NCBI RefSeq assembly: GCF_000026945.1
Contig: NC_012861.1
Coordinates: 186,001 to 250,000 of the forward strand
DNA length: 64,000 nt
Source of the DNA: Candida dubliniensis CD36
Lineage: Eukaryota; Ascomycota; Pichiomycetes; Serinales; Debaryomycetaceae
Direction: 5' to 3'
A model generated the notes under the pieces. That model ran no database searches and was not told where the DNA came from. It saw only the letters and a list, made by a program, of their open reading frames with translations. A program made the position numbers and the translations under genes. The number at the start of each line of letters is the position of its first letter. Position 1 is the stretch's first letter. Positions 63,409-64,000 of the stretch are shown here, piece after piece.

Positions 63409-64000
63409 TCATATTTGAAATTTCTTAATATCTTGTAATTCCATTTTGAATATTGATTTAACACACCAATCCCATTCTAAAATTATTCCTGATCTAATTG
63501 ATTTTTTAAAACTATTAGTCAATTTATTATCTTTTGTCTTATTAACAATCAAAATTATTTTTTTATCACCACCGTTATAATCAGTTTCAATTAATGATTT
63601 ATTCAAATTAATTGAAGTTTTAATTTCTTTATAATGGTTCATTCCATGATCTTTCAATATACGAGAAATAACATCAATTCCACCATTCAAATTACTAGAT
63701 AAATTGAAATTCATCCCCAGGAATAATTTACCCTTTTTATCATGAGAAAGTAATTTCGTTATACCATTAATTTTCACACTTGTTGGATATCCCAATTCCA
63801 AATTTGTATTTTTATTGATTTTATCTAAGGAATAATCATCAATTCTATATTCCTTAAGAACGTTTTCTCCTTTTGATATATGATTAATTACATTGACCAA
63901 ATAATCTGGATGAATAATTTTATCAACTTTACTAAGGCTTCTTAAAAATTTTTCAGTACGTAATATTTTGGGCGCAATCACTGTATTGAGTAAAGAACTT
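63409..64000 (-). CDS. RTT107: C-terminal part of a BRCT-domain protein, probably Rtt107/Esc4 (cut by right edge)
   Basis: The minus-strand frame is open through the right edge (SSLLNTVIAPKILRTEKFL, no ATG before the edge), so this is the 3' part of a longer gene, 196 codons visible. IAPKILRTEKFLRSLSKVDKIIHPDYLVNV (core RTEKFL, IHPDYLV) is the second half of a BRCT fold, and a further BRCT ends in EWDWCVKSIF. The RTEKFL form is typical of the C-terminal BRCT pair of Rtt107/PTIP-like proteins, which bind gamma-H2A at damaged forks. Other multi-BRCT proteins are possible because most of the gene is unseen. Confidence 0.6.
   Translation of the reverse strand, partial: SSLLNTVIAPKILRTEKFLRSLSKVDKIIHPDYLVNVINHISKGENVLKEYRIDDYSLDKINKNTNLELGYPTSVKINGITKLLSHDKKGKLFLGMNFNLSSNLNGGIDVISRILKDHGMNHYKEIKTSINLNKSLIETDYNGGDKKIILIVNKTKDNKLTNSFKKSIRSGIILEWDWCVKSIFKMELQDIKKFQI

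Overview
The window is nuclear DNA from a budding yeast of the CTG clade, most likely Candida albicans or its close sister C. dubliniensis; I cannot separate the two by eye. Reasons: an AT-rich, intron-poor genome; proteins closest to the C. albicans members of their families; yeast-type splice signals (GTATGT, TACTAAC, YAG) in two genes; and a gene order (BCY1, KAR2, NOT3/5, PEX12 ... REG1, HNM1, NIC96, CHL1 ... CHA1, MNN24, SIR2, SNX4, DCW1, a phospholipase B, ENT2) that fits what I remember of C. albicans chromosome 2. In this clade CTG is read mainly as serine, so leucines given for CTG codons should be read as serine.

Layout. 1-8 kb: start of ERG28 (cut by the left edge), BCY1 (PKA regulatory subunit), KAR2 (BiP), a NOT3/NOT5 gene whose tiny first exon lies behind a 138-base intron, and an unrecognised small gene. 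8-15.6 kb: PEX12, MRI1, VPS54, COX17. 15.7-20.4 kb: a STIMATE-family vacuolar membrane protein and REG1. 20.4-26.5 kb: two long non-coding stretches around a spliced choline-transporter-like permease (HNM1). 26.5-36 kb: NIC96, a 2-oxoglutarate/Fe(II) dioxygenase that overlaps CHL1 tail to tail, an unrecognised acidic protein, and a TFIIIC subunit (TFC8-like). 37-41 kb: CHA1, an intron-containing tRNA-Leu(UAA), MNN24. 42.5-53 kb: SNX41/ATG20-like sorting nexin, RPN9, SIR2, PTM1-like Golgi protein, SNX4. 53-64 kb: DCW1 (GPI-anchored GH76), an unrecognised Gln-rich protein with two CxxC pairs, a GPI-anchored phospholipase B, ENT2 epsin, and the 3' part of a BRCT-domain gene (probably RTT107/ESC4) cut by the right edge.

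The genes are mainly housekeeping: signalling (BCY1, REG1), ER folding (KAR2), mRNA decay (NOT3/5), peroxisome import (PEX12), endosome-Golgi traffic (VPS54, SNX4, SNX41, ENT2, PTM1), chromatin and genome stability (SIR2, CHL1, BRCT gene), and cell surface (MNN24, DCW1, phospholipase B). They are single transcription units, not operons. I see no mobile-element coding sequence, CRISPR array or gene cluster of foreign origin. The most useful points not obvious from open frames alone are the two introns, the truncated ERG28, the tRNA intron carrying a T-arm/B-box look-alike, the SNX4/SNX41 proximity, a tail-to-tail coding overlap, and several regulatory-looking palindromes and zinc-cluster sites.
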